Assembly: GCA_050010035.1 (NCBI GenBank)
Contig: JBEKLU010000017.1
Coordinates: 1 to 64,000 of the forward strand
Length of the DNA: 64,000 nt
Source of the DNA: Roseiarcus sp050010035
GTDB taxonomy: Bacteria > Pseudomonadota > Alphaproteobacteria > Rhizobiales > Beijerinckiaceae
Direction: 5' to 3'
Shown here: in pieces, positions 62,339-64,000 of the stretch
Numbering within the stretch: the stretch's first letter is position 1
Layout of the letters: every line of letters begins with the position of its first letter
Made by a program: the position numbers and the translations under genes
Notes under the pieces: model-generated
Told to the model about the DNA's origin: nothing
What the model saw: only the letters and a program-made list of their open reading frames with translations
Databases searched by the model: none

Positions 62339-63145
62339 TCACGCGGCGTTGTAGACCGGGGCCATCGCGCCTTCGGGCGCGTCGGCGCGATCGTCGCCGA
62401 GCGCCTCCAGGGCCTCGATGCCGTAAAGGTCGTGCGCGGCGGCGTCGGTCAGTTCGCGCGGCGCGCCGTCGAAGACGACGCGGCCGGCCGCCATGCCGAT
62501 CAGGCGGTCGCAATAGCCGCGCGCCAGTTCGAGCGAGTGCAGGTTGCAGATCACGGTGATGCCGTGGTGGCGGTTGATGCGTTGCAACGCGTCCATGACG
62601 ACGCGGGTGTTGCGCGGATCGAGCGAGGCGATCGGCTCGTCGGCCAGAACGATCTCCGGTTGCTGCACCAGCGCGCGCGCGATGGCGACGCGTTGTTGCT
62701 GGCCGCCCGACAGGCTGTCGGCGCGCTGGGCGGCGAGCCCGGCGATGTCGAGCTGTTCGAGCGCCGACAGCGCGATCGCGATATCCTCCTCGGACCAGAG
62801 CTGCAGGATCGCGCGCAGCGAGGCGACGTAATTGATGCGGCCGATCAGGACGTTGGTCAGCACGTCGAGCCGGCCGACCAGATTGAACTGTTGAAAAATC
62901 ATCGCACAGCGGCTGCGCCAGCTCGCCAGCGCGCGTCCCGTCAGCGCCGTCACGTCGACGTCGCCGCAGGCGATGCGGCCGGAGGTCGGCCGCTCCAGGC
63001 GGTTGATCATGCGCAGCAGCGTCGACTTGCCCGCTCCCGATCGTCCGATCACGCCGACGAATCCGCCCGCCGCGATCGACAGAGAGACTTCGTCGACGGC
63101 GGTTTTGGACCCGAATCGGCGCGTGAGTTTTTCGACAACGAGCAT
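62339..63145 (-). CDS. phnC: PhnC, phosphonate ABC transporter ATPase
   Basis: 268 residues with Walker A GRSGAGKSTLLRMINRLE, signature LSGGQQQRVAIARAL and Walker B VLADEPIASLD; FQQFNLVGRLDVLTNVLIGR is a PhnC hallmark. First gene of the phosphonate operon, 38 bp downstream of a Pho-box-like site. Confidence 0.95.
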   Translation of the reverse strand: MLVVEKLTRRFGSKTAVDEVSLSIAAGGFVGVIGRSGAGKSTLLRMINRLERPTSGRIACGDVDVTALTGRALASWRSRCAMIFQQFNLVGRLDVLTNVLIGRINYVASLRAILQLWSEEDIAIALSALEQLDIAGLAAQRADSLSGGQQQRVAIARALVQQPEIVLADEPIASLDPRNTRVVMDALQRINRHHGITVICNLHSLELARGYCDRLIGMAAGRVVFDGAPRELTDAAAHDLYGIEALEALGDDRADAPEGAMAPVYNAA

Positions 63146-63182
63146 GCGGCCGTCCCTTCGCCGATTGGGCTAGCGGTGTTTC

Positions 63183-63200
63183 GCGACAGCCTCGTGACGC
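63183..63200 (-). promoter_or_regulatory. Pho-box candidate upstream of phnC
   Basis: On the minus strand GCGTCAC-GAGG-CTGTCGC, two 7-bp direct repeats with a 4-bp spacer as in the PhoB box. It is 38 bp before the phnC start and would place the whole phn operon under phosphate control. Confidence 0.6.
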
Positions 63201-63489
63201 GAGGGCGCGAAGCCGGTCGCTTGGGGCCGCGGCTGCGTGCGGCGGGGGACAGCTCCGCCCTTGTCAGGCTAGAGGTGTGAATGATATCAGACGCTTGACG
63301 CCAGATCGAGAGGTTCGCTGATGGCGGAGAGCGGACCTGTGGACGGTCGGCGCAATCGCAGTCGCGCGCCACGCGCCGAGAAGGGCCCGACGAAGAGAAA
63401 TTTGCGAACGAAGCCCGTCGCCGATCGCTCTTCGACATTCGCCGGCCGGAGCGTCCGCAATGAAGAAATCGCGTTGGATCGAGGGCGTT
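63201..63489. other. Intergenic region without recognised gene
   Basis: Non-coding stretch upstream of the phnC promoter. The palindrome TGATATCA lies near 63284. Open frames here look like GC-bias artefacts. The 3' end of the next gene begins at 63490. Confidence 0.5.
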
Positions 63490-64000
63490 CTAGGACTTGA
63501 TCGCCAGTCGCGCCCGCGCCGCCTGCACGAACGCCGCTCGATCGGACGGGGCTTTCACATGGGCGGCGAGCGCCTCACACAAGTCGTCCCGCGTGCGCGC
63601 CGTGGCGGCTGATTTCTCGATGAGGACCTTGGCGATCGGGCCGACATGATGGGCGAGCAAGGCCCTGAGCGACTCGAATTCCTGGCTGCCCGCAGCGACG
63701 ATGGGCGCCTGCGGGATCTGAGCGCGCTCCTTTTCCCTTGCGGCGGCGACGGCCGTGGCGCGGGGATCGGTCGCGATCGAAGCCGCCTCGATCGGATCGC
63801 ACTCGTGCGACGCTCGAGAATTCAGGGTGTCGCGGATCGTGCCGGCCAGCTTGAGAAGCGCCTGTCGCCGGTCGGGAAACATGTCGATCCATTGGCGGGT
63901 CGCGAGTTCGTAGCGCAAGGCGCCGCTGGGCGCGATCGGCGAAAGTCGGAGCGGAAAGACCGGCGCATTGACGCTTCCCGCCAGCGACAGCTCCTTTTTG
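63490..64000 (-). CDS. 3'-partial gene, product resembling the tail of a TIR-domain protein
   Basis: The frame is open from the stop at 63490 to the right window edge (170 codons), so the start lies outside. The edge-proximal part, NAPVFPLRLSPIAPSGAL and then RYELATRQWIDMFP, has the pattern seen near the end of bacterial TIR domains (a Val-Phe-Pro strand, then a residue run ending in W-I-D). The rest (ATARTRDDLCEALAAHVKAP) is helical with no known domain. The TTG at 63918 is not needed as a start. The TIR suggestion is weak without the N-terminal half. Confidence 0.4.
   Translation of the reverse strand, partial: KKELSLAGSVNAPVFPLRLSPIAPSGALRYELATRQWIDMFPDRRQALLKLAGTIRDTLNSRASHECDPIEAASIATDPRATAVAAAREKERAQIPQAPIVAAGSQEFESLRALLAHHVGPIAKVLIEKSAATARTRDDLCEALAAHVKAPSDRAAFVQAARARLAIKS

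Overview
The window is GC-rich (roughly two thirds G+C by eye) and gene-dense, with long same-strand operons joined by 4-bp start/stop overlaps. Protein content and style (oxidative-type dsr operon, BigR/SqrR-like ArsR regulators, CheY/OmpR two-component pair, REP-like palindromes, a C-P lyase operon with DUF1045, betaine-lipid genes) suggest an alphaproteobacterium able to oxidise reduced sulfur. The genus cannot be told from the sequence. No rRNA, tRNA, CRISPR array, transposase or replication origin was recognised.

Layout. (1) 1-2.7 kb: accessory end with an unknown protein, a YkgJ-like cysteine-cluster protein, a HigA antitoxin with only a stump of its HigB toxin, a complete RelE/Xre-type toxin-antitoxin pair with a large palindromic operator, and a stump of thioredoxin 2. 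(2) 2.7-8.0 kb: an RND efflux operon (adaptor, pump, AhpD-like protein, rhodanese) divergent from an ArsR-type repressor with the cysteines expected of persulfide sensors. (3) 8.0-15.0 kb: DUF302, DsrE-like, TusA, SQR-like flavoprotein and a five-repeat DUF1641 protein, then a FadL-type porin, a DsrE2-like protein and a second persulfide-sensor-like regulator. (4) 15.0-29.2 kb, minus strand: a complete reverse dissimilatory sulfite reductase operon in the order dsrABEFHCMKLJOPN, extended by cysG and by a DsrC paralogue that has lost both functional cysteines. (5) 29.4-37.5 kb: three small unknown genes divergent from dsrA, two paralogous SulP anion transporters flanking a response regulator/histidine kinase pair, a second TusA and a third BigR-like regulator. 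(6) 37.6-49.6 kb: fuconolactonase-like and sugar-acid dehydrogenase-like genes, an amidase, a peptide/opine-type ABC transporter whose binding protein is separated from its permease genes, a four-repeat OmpA protein and a HicAB pair. (7) 49.7-63.2 kb, minus strand: phosphorus-scarcity block. phnCDEE feed phosphonates to C-P lyase (phnG, phnH, a fused phnI-phnJ, phnK, phnL, an acetyltransferase, phnM, phnN, DUF1045), followed by btaAB for phosphorus-free betaine lipid; both parts have a good Pho-box-like site. (8) 63.5-64.0 kb: the 3' end of a gene resembling the tail of a TIR-domain protein.

How it fits together. Sulfane sulfur from sulfide or stored sulfur would pass through the SQR-like enzyme, rhodanese, TusA, DsrE2 and DsrEFH to DsrC; DsrAB with siroheme amide (CysG, DsrN) releases sulfite, with DsrL and DsrMKJOP handling electrons. 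Persulfide-sensing repressors probably control the flanking modules, and SulP carriers may move sulfite/sulfate. The most unusual items are the PhnI-PhnJ fusion, the 5 x 180 bp DUF1641 repeat protein, the cysteine-less DsrC, and three persulfide-sensor paralogues around one dsr locus.
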